Origin: Flagellimonas aquimarina
GTDB taxonomy: Bacteria > Bacteroidota > Bacteroidia > Flavobacteriales > Flavobacteriaceae
Direction: 5' to 3'
Length of the DNA: 64,000 nucleotides
Assembly (NCBI RefSeq): GCF_003149745.1
Contig: NZ_QGEG01000001.1
Coordinates: 1,178,001 to 1,242,000 of the forward strand
Part shown: positions 1 to 8,102 of the stretch, piece by piece
How the letters are laid out: each line of letters opens with the position of its first letter
Numbering within the stretch: the first letter of the stretch is position 1
Made by a program: the position numbers and the translations under genes
Notes under the pieces: generated by a model
The model's input: only the letters and a program-made list of their open reading frames with translations
Told to the model about the DNA's origin: nothing
The model's database searches: none

Positions 1-888
1 GGGGATTCCTCTGCTTCGGTGCCCTTTGCAACTATTTTTACTGGAATGATGTTGGTACAATTGTTTTATTGGGGAACAAACCAGCAGATAATACAACGGG
101 CATTAGGCGCAAAAAATTTAAAAGAGGGCCAAAAAGGTCTTTTGTTAGGGTCTTTTATTAAGATTCTGGGACCGCTTATTGTTGTTTTGCCAGGAATTGT
201 CGCCTATCATATGTTTCAAGGAAGTCTGGAGGTTCCAGATCAAGCGTACCCCGCGTTGGTGAATAAGGTTTTGCCAGATTACTTAATAGGCTTTTTTGCG
301 GCAGTTTTGTTCGGTGCTATTTTGAGTTCTTTTAACAGTGTTCTTAATAGTTCTGTAACCCTTTTTGGAATTGATATTTACAAAGAGCATATTAACAAAG
401 AGGCACCAGAACTTACAGTGGTTAAATACGGAAAGATATTTGGAATTGTTTTGGCCTTGGCCGCCATGTTCATAGCACCATTGATTGCTAATGCCGGAAG
501 TCTTTTTGCCTATTTGCAGGAAGTAAACGGTATATATAGCATTCCTATTCTTACGATTATTGTGGTGGGTTATCTTACCAAAAAGGTGCCTGCAATAGCC
601 GCTAAAATTGGTATTGTTTCGGGTTCATTGCTATATATACTAAGTCAGTTTATTCTAAAACCTTTTGTGTTTGGTGAAGATAACTACCCTCACTTTCTTC
701 ATGTGATGGCAATACTTTTCGTTTTGAATATTTTGATTATGCTGTTGATTGGAAAACTTTATCCAAGAGAGGAGCCTTATGTGCAAAAATATACGGAACA
801 GGTGGATATTCAGCCTTTTAAATATGTAAAAGAGGTTGGTATTGGAATATGTGTAGTAGTAATAGGAATCTATATCTATTTTGCATAA
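1..888 (+). CDS. Sodium/solute symporter (SSS family), 5' partial
   Basis: The reading frame is open from base 1, so the N-terminal half lies outside the window; a GTG at 19 is not a credible start. The visible 295 residues are strongly hydrophobic with about seven membrane segments and carry SSS-family features: the NQQIIQRALGAKNLKEGQKG loop and the segment FGAILSSFNSVLNSSVTLFG followed by IDIYK, both typical of SLC5-like Na+/sugar symporters. A second SSS gene is at 2619-4163, on the other strand. This one ends tail-to-tail with the cytochrome gene at 917. Its place beside the sulfo-sugar locus suggests uptake of a sugar or sugar sulfonate, but the substrate is inferred. The family assignment is secure. 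Confidence 0.85.
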   Translation, partial: GDSSASVPFATIFTGMMLVQLFYWGTNQQIIQRALGAKNLKEGQKGLLLGSFIKILGPLIVVLPGIVAYHMFQGSLEVPDQAYPALVNKVLPDYLIGFFAAVLFGAILSSFNSVLNSSVTLFGIDIYKEHINKEAPELTVVKYGKIFGIVLALAAMFIAPLIANAGSLFAYLQEVNGIYSIPILTIIVVGYLTKKVPAIAAKIGIVSGSLLYILSQFILKPFVFGEDNYPHFLHVMAILFVLNILIMLLIGKLYPREEPYVQKYTEQVDIQPFKYVKEVGIGICVVVIGIYIYFA

Positions 889-916
889 AGGGGATAGGAT
901 ATTAAAAGGGAACAGC

Positions 917-1384
917 CTAGTCTTTTAGTGAATACCATTCAACATTGGTCAACACTTCCCTACGGCCTTTTTTCTGTGGGGCATAATTAATTGCTAGGTA
1001 ATTGACAATAGCCTCTTCTTGATTACCCAGGTCCCATAAATTCTGGGTTTCCTGCATCCAACGAATAGTGGCTATCCAGCCTTCTTTGGTCATCCTATTT
1101 TGTGTGACCAGTTTGGCAGAATGGCAATTGGTACAATTCTGAATCACCTCTGCGAGTCCTTCTTCATCCACAAATCCTGTCTCCATATGAATCCCATTTT
1201 CAATTTTCCCCTCAACTTGTGGTATGGCTATTATTTCAGTTTCTTCAGGTTTATTGTGGAGAATAGAAGGATTCAAAGCCACATAAATAAATGCAAAAAC
1301 AGCAATGCCAATTAAACCAAAAGCTATAATAAGCTTATGGTAAAGCCTGCGCACTTGTTGTTTGAATTTATTTTCGTGGGACAT
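917..1384 (-). CDS. Membrane-anchored monohaem cytochrome c, likely sulfite dehydrogenase electron acceptor
   Basis: 155 residues: one N-terminal membrane anchor (about 17-39) and a periplasmic domain with a single haem c site CTNCH at residues 84-88. Met98 and Met110 are candidate sixth haem ligands. The gene starts 2 bp after the sulfite dehydrogenase gene and is the last of the minus-strand series, so the two are almost certainly co-transcribed. In SorAB-type systems a monohaem cytochrome takes electrons from the Mo enzyme and passes them to the respiratory chain, and the pairing here fits that. The membrane anchor differs from the soluble SorB subunit but suits delivery to a membrane oxidase. 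The haem protein call is firm; the partnership is inferred from adjacency. Confidence 0.85.
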   Translation of the reverse strand: MSHENKFKQQVRRLYHKLIIAFGLIGIAVFAFIYVALNPSILHNKPEETEIIAIPQVEGKIENGIHMETGFVDEEGLAEVIQNCTNCHSAKLVTQNRMTKEGWIATIRWMQETQNLWDLGNQEEAIVNYLAINYAPQKKGRREVLTNVEWYSLKD

Positions 1385-1386
1385 TG

Positions 1387-2610
1387 CTAAATCACCTTAA
1401 TTGCAATTCTATGACAGGCATTGTTTAGATATCCTTTTGGATTCCAACCGGGCAACAGCATGGGTTGGCCATTGCCTTGAGAGTCAGTGGCCCTTGCCCA
1501 AACTTCATAATATCCTTTTTTTGGGAAATCGCTAATTTTTGCTGAGAAATGTTGCCATGCTAACCGGTTTACCGGTTTTTCAATTGTGCAGTTATTCCAA
1601 GTAGAACCAAAATCTACCGAATACTCCATCTTAGAAACTTCCAACTCACCTGCCCAAGCATGACCTCTAATGTTCAAGGATTGTCCCTCTTTGATCATAG
1701 CTCCAGACTTTGGGTAGGTAATCAATGACTTTACCGGCATAGATTCAATAATGCACATATCTTCATCGGCAACTTTTTCACCCGGAGCAACAGGTTCGCA
1801 CGGCACACGGTAAGAAGTCCCGGTCATTTTGGCACCATCATGTTCCTTGTTCCTAACACTAATTCCATTTACCCACTTTCCAGATGTAGATGCTGGCCAA
1901 CCACCTGAAACCAATCTTAAGGGATACCCATGAGCCAGCGGAATATCTTCACCATTCATTTGAAATGCAAGGAGTGTTTCATCTTGCTGGGCCTTAGCAA
2001 TAGGAACGCCTCTAGAAATAGGTTCTTTTTCAGGATTCCTGCTCAAATGAATATCTGCAGCGTGATAGCCAATATATACTGCATCGCTTTTAAGCCCAAC
2101 ATCTTCCAATACATCCTTTAGCCGAACTCCGGTCCAATTGGCACAAGATACAGCGCCAATGGTCCATTGATTGCCCTTTGCTGGGGGATTGAATTCACTG
2201 CGTCCATTTCCACCACATTCTAGAGTTAATTGGTAGGTGTATTGTTGAAATTTGGTCTTTAATTCTGATAAGGAGTAGGTTTTTGGTTTTTTAACCGATT
2301 CCCCATCAATTGTCAAAGACCAGTTATTTACATCTATATTTTCTGGGATAAGGCCATTGTTCCTTATAAACATAAATTTATTTGGCGTGATCTTATCATC
2401 CAAGAGATGGGCTTTCGCTTCAATGTTCCATGGTTTTGTATTAAGAACCGTCATATCAGAATCCTTTTTAAACAATTTAAAAGGATCTGGGTCTTGAAGT
2501 GCCAATGGAGTGTAACCTAATGGGACCTCATGTCCAAAGACGATTTCGGCTCCAAGAATAGTACTAAAAGTACCTAAGGCTCCTTTACTAATGAAACTTC
2601 GTCTTTTCAT
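1387..2610 (-). CDS. Periplasmic molybdopterin sulfite dehydrogenase (SorA/SoxC-like)
   Basis: 407 residues of the sulfite oxidase family. The N-terminus KRRSFIS is a twin-arginine type signal, so the folded Mo enzyme is probably exported by Tat. The Mo-ligand cysteine is Cys132 in LECGGNGRSEF; FIRNN (81-85) and GKWVNGI (about 244-250) are further cofactor-binding motifs. Residues about 290-407 form the C-terminal dimerisation domain of the family. There is no cytochrome b5 domain, as in bacterial SorA and SoxC. The predicted reaction is sulfite to sulfate with electrons passed to the cytochrome encoded 2 bp downstream. Neighbours that release sulfite from a sulfonate explain why it sits here. 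Other members of the family act on other substrates, so sulfite specificity is inferred from context. Confidence 0.85.
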   Translation of the reverse strand: MKRRSFISKGALGTFSTILGAEIVFGHEVPLGYTPLALQDPDPFKLFKKDSDMTVLNTKPWNIEAKAHLLDDKITPNKFMFIRNNGLIPENIDVNNWSLTIDGESVKKPKTYSLSELKTKFQQYTYQLTLECGGNGRSEFNPPAKGNQWTIGAVSCANWTGVRLKDVLEDVGLKSDAVYIGYHAADIHLSRNPEKEPISRGVPIAKAQQDETLLAFQMNGEDIPLAHGYPLRLVSGGWPASTSGKWVNGISVRNKEHDGAKMTGTSYRVPCEPVAPGEKVADEDMCIIESMPVKSLITYPKSGAMIKEGQSLNIRGHAWAGELEVSKMEYSVDFGSTWNNCTIEKPVNRLAWQHFSAKISDFPKKGYYEVWARATDSQGNGQPMLLPGWNPKGYLNNACHRIAIKVI

Positions 2611-2618
2611 TATCTACT

Positions 2619-4163
2619 TTAGTGAAATATGATATGTAATGCAATTAATGATAAAGCCATTCCAATACCAGCTTTGGCTAGCATGGGCGAAGCTGGTTCA
2701 GGCTTTAATTTATCTTTAATAAATCCAGTTCTAGACCCTAGCCAAACAATTGCAAATCCAATTAAAATAACCCACATGGCTCTAACAAAATAGTTCATGT
2801 CCGGGAAATATTCTAAAAAGAAGAACTGCAAAGGAACCGTGGCAGCAAAACCAAACAGCGCAACCCTGTGCTTAGGAAAGGCAAGGAACGCAGCGGCACT
2901 AATTAAGACCACAATACCACAATTAATAAAATACCTTAATTGATTAAGTGTATGTGTAAACGCAGCGCCTGGATCTTGAAATTTTAAATATAACAGTACG
3001 ACACCGATAATAGAACCAGAAATAAAAGCTATTAATATGGCATTTTTTCCAGATCTAACCACCTGTTGGTCAGATGCTTTTTTATTCACATATACTTTGT
3101 AAATATCTATGGACCATAAGGTTGCCAAAGAGTTGAATGTAGAATCCACAGTACTCATCAATGAGGCAAACAAGGCGCACAAAATAAGACCTTTAACTCC
3201 TACTGGAAGGTAAGTGTTCACCAAATATGGAAAAGCAGCGTCTGGTTCTGGCAATCCATTTTCCCCTAAAATACCAACCAAGGCAATTCCTGGTAGAATA
3301 ATAATGGCCGCCATAAAATACTTCATAAGCCCTCCAACCATTAATCCAATCTGAACATCTTTTAAACTTTTAGCAGCCAATGAGCGCTGAACAACGGATT
3401 GGTTTGCACACCAATAATTGATATTTAATAGGAAAGCTCCAAATATATGTGTCCATGGTAGCGTATCATGATCTGCCGGTAAGTGCAAATGCATCAAGTC
3501 ACCTGTCTTAGTGTATAATTCGGACCAGCCTCCAAGATGATGTATTGCAATGAACAATACTACCACACCACCTGTCAAAAGAATTGCAAATTGAATAACA
3601 TCTGTTCTAACTACAGCCGCCAATCCTCCAAAGTAAGTATAGGTTGCAGAGAAAAGCCCTAAGAAAACAATCAGTATTGCTATTCTCATTAATCTATCTT
3701 GATGTATAAAAGATAGGAAATCTCCAAAGACCAAATCTACCGAGTAAGCCCCCCAGAACAATGCAGCACCCAATGTAATAGTGGAGAACAAAAGAATATT
3801 GGAAGCTGAATACAACAAGGCAACTGTGCTGCCCAGTCTTGTTTTAATAAATTGGGTTATTGTTATGATCTTTTCCCTTAAATACATGGGAACAAAGATG
3901 AAAGCTGCCAATAACAGCCCTTGTATTGCATTGATTTCAAAATTTGCTTGTGCTAACCCATACAAATAGGCAGAACCCATAAAACCAAGGAATTGATACC
4001 CTTGGACATTGGTGGCAATAGTTGAGAACGCAATTGAAGGCCAACGCAGATTTCTTCCGCTTAGAAAGTATTCCTCTGTAGTAGCTTCTTTTGAAGTTCT
4101 TCCTGTAATCGCCGTAACGAATACAATAATAAAATAAGCACTGACAATTAGTAAATCGATCAT
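2619..4163 (-). CDS. Sodium/solute symporter (SSS family)
   Basis: 514 residues, about 13-14 membrane segments, full length for the family. It begins MIDLLIVSAYFIIVFVTAIT and contains SGRNLRWPSIAFSTIATNVQ, the NYWCANQSVVQRSLAAKSLK loop and STVDSTFNSLATLWSIDIYK, all characteristic of SLC5-like Na+/sugar symporters. It lies between the monooxygenase gene (149 bp upstream) and the sulfite dehydrogenase gene (8 bp downstream), so it is probably expressed with both. By position it is the best candidate importer for the sulfo-sugar or its glycoside across the inner membrane. Known sulfoquinovose loci in Proteobacteria use ABC or MFS-type carriers, so an SSS carrier would be a substitution. Substrate is inference. 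Confidence 0.87.
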   Translation of the reverse strand: MIDLLIVSAYFIIVFVTAITGRTSKEATTEEYFLSGRNLRWPSIAFSTIATNVQGYQFLGFMGSAYLYGLAQANFEINAIQGLLLAAFIFVPMYLREKIITITQFIKTRLGSTVALLYSASNILLFSTITLGAALFWGAYSVDLVFGDFLSFIHQDRLMRIAILIVFLGLFSATYTYFGGLAAVVRTDVIQFAILLTGGVVVLFIAIHHLGGWSELYTKTGDLMHLHLPADHDTLPWTHIFGAFLLNINYWCANQSVVQRSLAAKSLKDVQIGLMVGGLMKYFMAAIIILPGIALVGILGENGLPEPDAAFPYLVNTYLPVGVKGLILCALFASLMSTVDSTFNSLATLWSIDIYKVYVNKKASDQQVVRSGKNAILIAFISGSIIGVVLLYLKFQDPGAAFTHTLNQLRYFINCGIVVLISAAAFLAFPKHRVALFGFAATVPLQFFFLEYFPDMNYFVRAMWVILIGFAIVWLGSRTGFIKDKLKPEPASPMLAKAGIGMALSLIALHIIFH

Positions 4164-4311
4164 AGACTATGTAATTAGGTAAGTTAATCCCATAGCACAA
4201 GAATCCAAGTTGTAATCTAACATAATTGGTTTGGTATTAGTGGTTGGTTATGGAATAGTTCTTAATTATGTAATATACTATTTTGTTTCTAAAATCAGCA
4301 CTTAGAGCCTG

Positions 4312-5469
4312 TTAAATACGCACTCCGGCGCCTAAAGGACTCATTGGTTCTTCTTCTGATACTTTTCCTTGTGCCACCGGCATGGAAAATGTCTTTAAAC
4401 GTGGCAAGACCAATTTGGCAAATCGCTCACATTCTTCCTTATGTGGATATCCCGAGAAGATAAATGCCCTAATCCCCATATCCATGTAACGATTGAGTTT
4501 TGCTACAATTTGATCAGGATTTCCAACAAGTGCAGCCCCGCATCCAGAACGCCCTCTACCTATTCCTGTCCACATATTTGGTTCTACATAACCATCATCT
4601 TCAGCAATTTCGCGCATTTCTGCCTGTCTACTAACACCATACGATTTTGCATCCAGAGCTCTTTCTCGCATTTCTTTTCCTTGTTCTACGCCTAATTTTG
4701 AAACAATACTGTCCGCGTATTCCCTTGCTTCTTCCTCGGTTTCTCGAACAACTACATGAACCCTAAGTCCAAAATCTACTTTTCTACCATAACTGGCAGC
4801 TTTGGCGCTCATGTTTTTCATTAATTTTCTTAGATTCCCTTCGGTTTCTGGCCACATTAGATAAACGTCGCAATGCTCGGCACATAGGTCTACCGCTGCT
4901 GGGGAATACCCGCCAAAATAAAGTAAAGGCCCACCATTTTGATAAGGTTTAACAGGATCAGATGATAGTTTCATGTTATAGAATTGACCTTTGTGGTCAA
5001 TCTCGTCTTGTGTCCACCCTTGTTTAAGGATCTCTATAACTTCTCTTGATCTTTGATAACGGTCTTCAGAAGACATTTCTTCGCCAGGAAGAGGAGAAGA
5101 GATAATATTGATAACAAATCGACCTTTAAGAATATGGTCGATAGTCGCCAACGTTCTTCCCAACATTGGAGGGTGAATTTCCCCACAACGCACAGCAGCC
5201 AATAAATTGATTTGCTTTGTCATAGGGCCAACAGCTGCAACAAAAGGCAGAGTATCCTGCCCAACCTGATATGAAGAGGGACATAAAATATTTCTGAACC
5301 CGTTTTTGTCCGCAGTCAATAATATTTCAGATGTATTTTCAAATGTACTTTTGTGGTCCATGCTACGCTCGCCCAAATAGCGATCATCACCGTTGCAAAT
5401 TGGAGCAAACCATGATACTTCTGCTCCTTCTAAATGTGGAGACCTAATTTCTATTTTGGAATTTTCCAT
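4312..5469 (-). CDS. FMNH2-dependent alkanesulfonate/sulfoquinovose monooxygenase (SsuD/SmoC-like)
   Basis: 385 residues of the bacterial luciferase-like family, close to SsuD and SmoC. Residues corresponding to those important in E. coli SsuD are present: Cys63 (ILCPSS), Arg236 and His238 (LRVHVV), Arg307 in TGIGRGRSGCGAALVGNP, and Tyr341 in SGYPHKEE. The enzyme would use reduced FMN and O2 to split the C-S bond of a sulfonate, releasing sulfite and an aldehyde. With sulfoquinovose the product is 6-oxo-glucose, the substrate of an aldo/keto reductase such as the one encoded just upstream. An FMN reductase, sulfite-handling genes and a sugar-type regulator surround it. The gene begins 21 bp after the reductase gene. 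A plain alkanesulfonate monooxygenase is the alternative, but the sugar-type context argues against it. Confidence 0.85.
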   Translation of the reverse strand: MENSKIEIRSPHLEGAEVSWFAPICNGDDRYLGERSMDHKSTFENTSEILLTADKNGFRNILCPSSYQVGQDTLPFVAAVGPMTKQINLLAAVRCGEIHPPMLGRTLATIDHILKGRFVINIISSPLPGEEMSSEDRYQRSREVIEILKQGWTQDEIDHKGQFYNMKLSSDPVKPYQNGGPLLYFGGYSPAAVDLCAEHCDVYLMWPETEGNLRKLMKNMSAKAASYGRKVDFGLRVHVVVRETEEEAREYADSIVSKLGVEQGKEMRERALDAKSYGVSRQAEMREIAEDDGYVEPNMWTGIGRGRSGCGAALVGNPDQIVAKLNRYMDMGIRAFIFSGYPHKEECERFAKLVLPRLKTFSMPVAQGKVSEEEPMSPLGAGVRI

Positions 5470-5490
5470 TTCTCTTTCTTTATATTTTGT

Positions 5491-6387
5491 TTAATCTATT
5501 TCTCTTCCTAAGGCGGATTCCCAGAGCATATACCATTCTTCATGAGTCAATGATATATCCAATGCTTTATGTGCTGCCTGGATACGTTCAAGTTTTGAAG
5601 TTCCCAATACCGGAACTATACCTGCAGGATGCTTTCTAAGCCAAGCATAAAGAATCTGATCTGTTGCTGCGTTATATTTTTTCGCTAATACAGCTAAGAT
5701 TTTTTGAATGTTCTTGATTTTACTGTCCTTACTATCTTTAAAAAGCACCCCCCCACCCAATGGAGACCAAGCAGATGGGATTACCTTAAGTTTTTGACAC
5801 TGATCCAAAGTGCCATCTTCAAAAGCGTTTCGTTGTAAAAGTGAAATTTCAACTTGATTGGTAACTAATGGAGTCAATGAGTTTAGCAATTCAAATTGCG
5901 AAGGTGAAAAATTTGAAACACCAAATGCCAATACTTTACCCTCCTTTTTCAATTTTGAAAATACCTCAGCTATTTCATGAGGGTCAAAGAGGTAATCTGG
6001 TCTATGCATCAGCATTACATCTATATAATCCGTTTGTAAACTGGTCAATGATTTCTCTACGGATGCTTCTATATGACTTGCAGTTAAATCATATGACTTT
6101 ATTTTATGCTCAGGTCGATTCCCAGAAATCAACTTTATTCCACACTTGGTGGTAATCCGCATTTTTTTCCTTAGATCTTTTCTGGATTTTAGTACACTGC
6201 CAAAATCTTCTTCAGTGGTGTAATGTCCATAAATGTCCGCGTGGTCAAAATCAACAAGGCCTAAATCCAAGCACCCTTCAATGAAGTGTTCATATTCGGA
6301 TGTGGAAAGATTACTTCCCCATGACCCCAGTCGCATTGTGCCGATTATATATGGCGAAATACTGTCTTTTGTCAGTTTCATGTACAT
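5491..6387 (-). CDS. Aldo/keto reductase, candidate 6-oxo-glucose reductase (SmoB-like)
   Basis: 298 residues with a complete AKR (beta/alpha)8 barrel. The catalytic tetrad is visible: Asp48 and Tyr53 in FDHADIYG, Lys81 in TTKCG and His128 in VMLMHRPD. VLAFGVSNFSPSQ and VPVLGTSK are the usual cofactor-side motifs, and overall it resembles YdhF-type AKRs. It is the first gene of the minus-strand operon that continues with the monooxygenase, symporter and sulfite dehydrogenase. In the sulfoquinovose monooxygenase pathway an AKR reduces 6-oxo-glucose to glucose, and that is the proposed role. A TAnnTTTG box at 6409-6416 and an operator at 6432-6449 lie upstream. Met3 (6381) is an alternative start. 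Family call is firm; substrate is inferred. Confidence 0.87.
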   Translation of the reverse strand: MYMKLTKDSISPYIIGTMRLGSWGSNLSTSEYEHFIEGCLDLGLVDFDHADIYGHYTTEEDFGSVLKSRKDLRKKMRITTKCGIKLISGNRPEHKIKSYDLTASHIEASVEKSLTSLQTDYIDVMLMHRPDYLFDPHEIAEVFSKLKKEGKVLAFGVSNFSPSQFELLNSLTPLVTNQVEISLLQRNAFEDGTLDQCQKLKVIPSAWSPLGGGVLFKDSKDSKIKNIQKILAVLAKKYNAATDQILYAWLRKHPAGIVPVLGTSKLERIQAAHKALDISLTHEEWYMLWESALGREID

Positions 6388-6408
6388 TTAATGATAGCTG
6401 TTAATGGC

Positions 6409-6416
6409 CAAATTTA
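6409..6416 (-). promoter_or_regulatory. -7 promoter box for the AKR-monooxygenase-symporter-SorA operon
   Basis: On the minus strand the sequence is TAAATTTG, an exact match to the Bacteroidota -7 consensus TAnnTTTG. It is about 22 bp upstream of the aldo/keto reductase ATG. The expected -33 position (about 20 bp further upstream) falls inside the palindrome at 6432-6449, so a repressor bound there would cover the promoter. Confidence 0.55.
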
Positions 6417-6431
6417 AATAAATTAATGATA

Positions 6432-6449
6432 AATGTAAACGTTTACATT
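6432..6449. promoter_or_regulatory. LacI-family operator between the divergent genes of the sulfo-sugar locus
   Basis: AATGTAAACGTTTACATT is a perfect 18-bp palindrome with the central CG and GTAAACG/CGTTTAC half-sites typical of LacI/CcpA-family operators. It lies between the divergent aldo/keto reductase (minus) and FMN reductase (plus) genes and overlaps the -33 region of the former. A second copy with one mismatched pair is at 9065-9080. The nearest LacI gene (7050-8048) is the likely binder. Confidence 0.75.
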
Positions 6450-6506
6450 ATAAAAATTCATAATTTTACCCCATAAATATTAAGTTTAATTTCTTTTGTC
6501 ATATAA

Positions 6507-7049
6507 ATGATTACAATTATCTCAGGATCCAATAGAAAAAACAACAAAACCTTGCACTTTGCGAAATACGCTTTTGAAAAACTTCGGTTAGAAGCAGAGG
6601 GCCAAGTAAGATTTTTGGATTTGTCAGAACTTGAAGGAAATGTTGTTTATGAAAACATGTACAAAGATTCTGATCAGCCCAAATTGATTCAGCACATTCA
6701 GGATACTTATTTCATACCATCCACTAAATTTTGGTTTTTTATTCCAGAATATAATGGTAGTTACCCAGGTATTGTAAAGTTGCTTTTGGATGCAATGTCC
6801 GTTAGGGAATACAAGTCGAGCTTTGCAGATAAAAAAGCTTGTATTACGGGAATAGCGTCAGGAAGAGCTGGTAATTTAAGAGGAATGGATCATTTGGCAG
6901 AAGTATTGAACCATTTGGGAATTCATGTTCATCCAAATAAAAACCCTATTTCCTCTATTTTTAAGTTATTGAATGCTGAAGATAACTCGCTCAACCAAGA
7001 TACCGAGGAAACTATTCAGAAACAGGTCCGTCAGATTTTGGAATTTTAA
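6507..7049 (+). CDS. NAD(P)H-dependent FMN reductase (SsuE/SmoA-role flavoprotein)
   Basis: 180 residues with a flavodoxin-like fold. The N-terminal phosphate-binding loop is ISGSNRKNN (residues 5-13) and the isoalloxazine-side motif is PEYNGSYPG (80-88), the hallmark of the NADPH-dependent FMN reductase family. It is divergent from the monooxygenase operon and shares the operator at 6432-6449. The likely job is to supply FMNH2 to the monooxygenase encoded at 4312-5469, as SsuE does for SsuD. The SmoA of Proteobacteria belongs to a different flavin reductase fold, so this would be a replacement of that component. The gene ends one base before the convergent LacI stop codon. Confidence 0.85.
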   Translation: MITIISGSNRKNNKTLHFAKYAFEKLRLEAEGQVRFLDLSELEGNVVYENMYKDSDQPKLIQHIQDTYFIPSTKFWFFIPEYNGSYPGIVKLLLDAMSVREYKSSFADKKACITGIASGRAGNLRGMDHLAEVLNHLGIHVHPNKNPISSIFKLLNAEDNSLNQDTEETIQKQVRQILEF

Positions 7050-8048
7050 CTAGCTGGTAGAATCACGTACTATTAATCTTGGCAATAGTACCTTGGTTTG
7101 AGGGTTAATATTTTTATCCTGTAGATTTTTAATTGCCAAATTGGCGGCCAATTCTCCCATTTGCGAGCATTCCTGATCTATTGTACTAATTTTTGGCTCG
7201 GTTAAATTGGTGAAATCAGCATTGCCAAAAGCAATAAGCTTAACCTGCTCTGGAACAGATACGTCTAATGTTTTAAGAAGATTTAGAGCATGCAGTCCAA
7301 TTTCATCACCAAATGCAAAAACCCCATCGATGTTTGAATTGGCATCAAATGTTTTTTGAAGTATGCCTATATCATTTTGTACATCTGCATTTAGCTCAAT
7401 AATGGAATATTTAATGTTTTTATGCCTGCTTTTTAAAATAGCATCAATAAACCCTTTTCGCCTTTTGTCAAAAATTGAAACTTTAGGGTCGCCTGCAATA
7501 TGAACAAGGTTTCGGCAACCTTGATCAATCAAGTGCTCCGTTGCTAAAATTGCGCCCCTATGATCATCTAAGGTTACAGAGTTTATGTGCTCCAGGTTAG
7601 GAACTCTATCAAAAAAGATTACCGGTACTTTGCTATCCAATATTTTTTGAACAAGAGAAAAGTCTGTTGTTTCCTTAGAAATGGAAATTAGTATACCTTC
7701 AACTTTTAGCTTTAAAAAAGAATTTAAAGCTTCATTTTCTTTTTCTTGTGATTCATGGGATTGCGAAATAATGATATTGTACCCAGAGTCACTGACAATT
7801 TTCTCTATGCCATTAATAATTCCACTGAAAAAGAAGTTGTTCACCTCTGGCACAATAACACCGAGGATTTTGCTTTTTCCACTACGCAGTGCGGCTGCCA
7901 TGATATTGGGTTGGTAATCCAATTCTTCGGCAGCTCTAAGTACTTTTTCCCTTGTTTTTGGGGATACCAGATGACTTTCATTGAAAACTCGTGAAACAGT
8001 AGCTAATGATAGTCCTGTAATTTTGGCGATTTCTTTTATTCCGGCCAT
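7050..8048 (-). CDS. LacI-family transcriptional regulator of the sulfo-sugar locus
   Basis: 332 residues from the ATG at 8048; a TTG three codons earlier (8057) is less likely. The N-terminal helix-turn-helix reads IKEIAKITGLSLATVSRVFN, and the rest is a periplasmic-binding-protein-like effector domain with a C-terminal VRDSTS ending typical of the family. It lies inside the locus, downstream of the exporter gene and convergent with the FMN reductase. The operators at 6432-6449 and 9065-9080 carry GTAAACG-type half-sites expected for such a protein. The effector is probably a sugar or sugar sulfonate, by context only. Repression relieved by sulfoquinovose or a derivative is the simplest model. 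Confidence 0.85.
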   Translation of the reverse strand: MAGIKEIAKITGLSLATVSRVFNESHLVSPKTREKVLRAAEELDYQPNIMAAALRSGKSKILGVIVPEVNNFFFSGIINGIEKIVSDSGYNIIISQSHESQEKENEALNSFLKLKVEGILISISKETTDFSLVQKILDSKVPVIFFDRVPNLEHINSVTLDDHRGAILATEHLIDQGCRNLVHIAGDPKVSIFDKRRKGFIDAILKSRHKNIKYSIIELNADVQNDIGILQKTFDANSNIDGVFAFGDEIGLHALNLLKTLDVSVPEQVKLIAFGNADFTNLTEPKISTIDQECSQMGELAANLAIKNLQDKNINPQTKVLLPRLIVRDSTS

Positions 8049-8077
8049 ATAAATCAACCATTAAGATTGTTCATCAT

Positions 8078-8101
8078 CTTTTTGATAGAATGATCAAAAA
8101 G
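8078..8101 (-). terminator. Inverted repeat between exporter and LacI genes
   Basis: CTTTTTGAT (8078-8086) and ATCAAAAAG (8093-8101) are perfect 9-bp arms around a 6-base loop, directly after the exporter stop codon on the minus strand. The stem is A+T-rich with no clear U-run after it, so it may be a weak terminator or an RNA stabiliser. Spacing and sequence differ from the LacI operators. Confidence 0.35.
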
Positions 8102-8102
8102 A

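Noticed and set aside
1100-1315. ORF antisense to the cytochrome c gene
   Set aside because: Shadow frame of a well-supported gene with a haem motif; no recognisable protein features.
3937-4200. 87-codon minus-strand ORF overlapping the start of the SSS symporter
   Set aside because: Overlaps the symporter N-terminus in another frame; composition is not protein-like.
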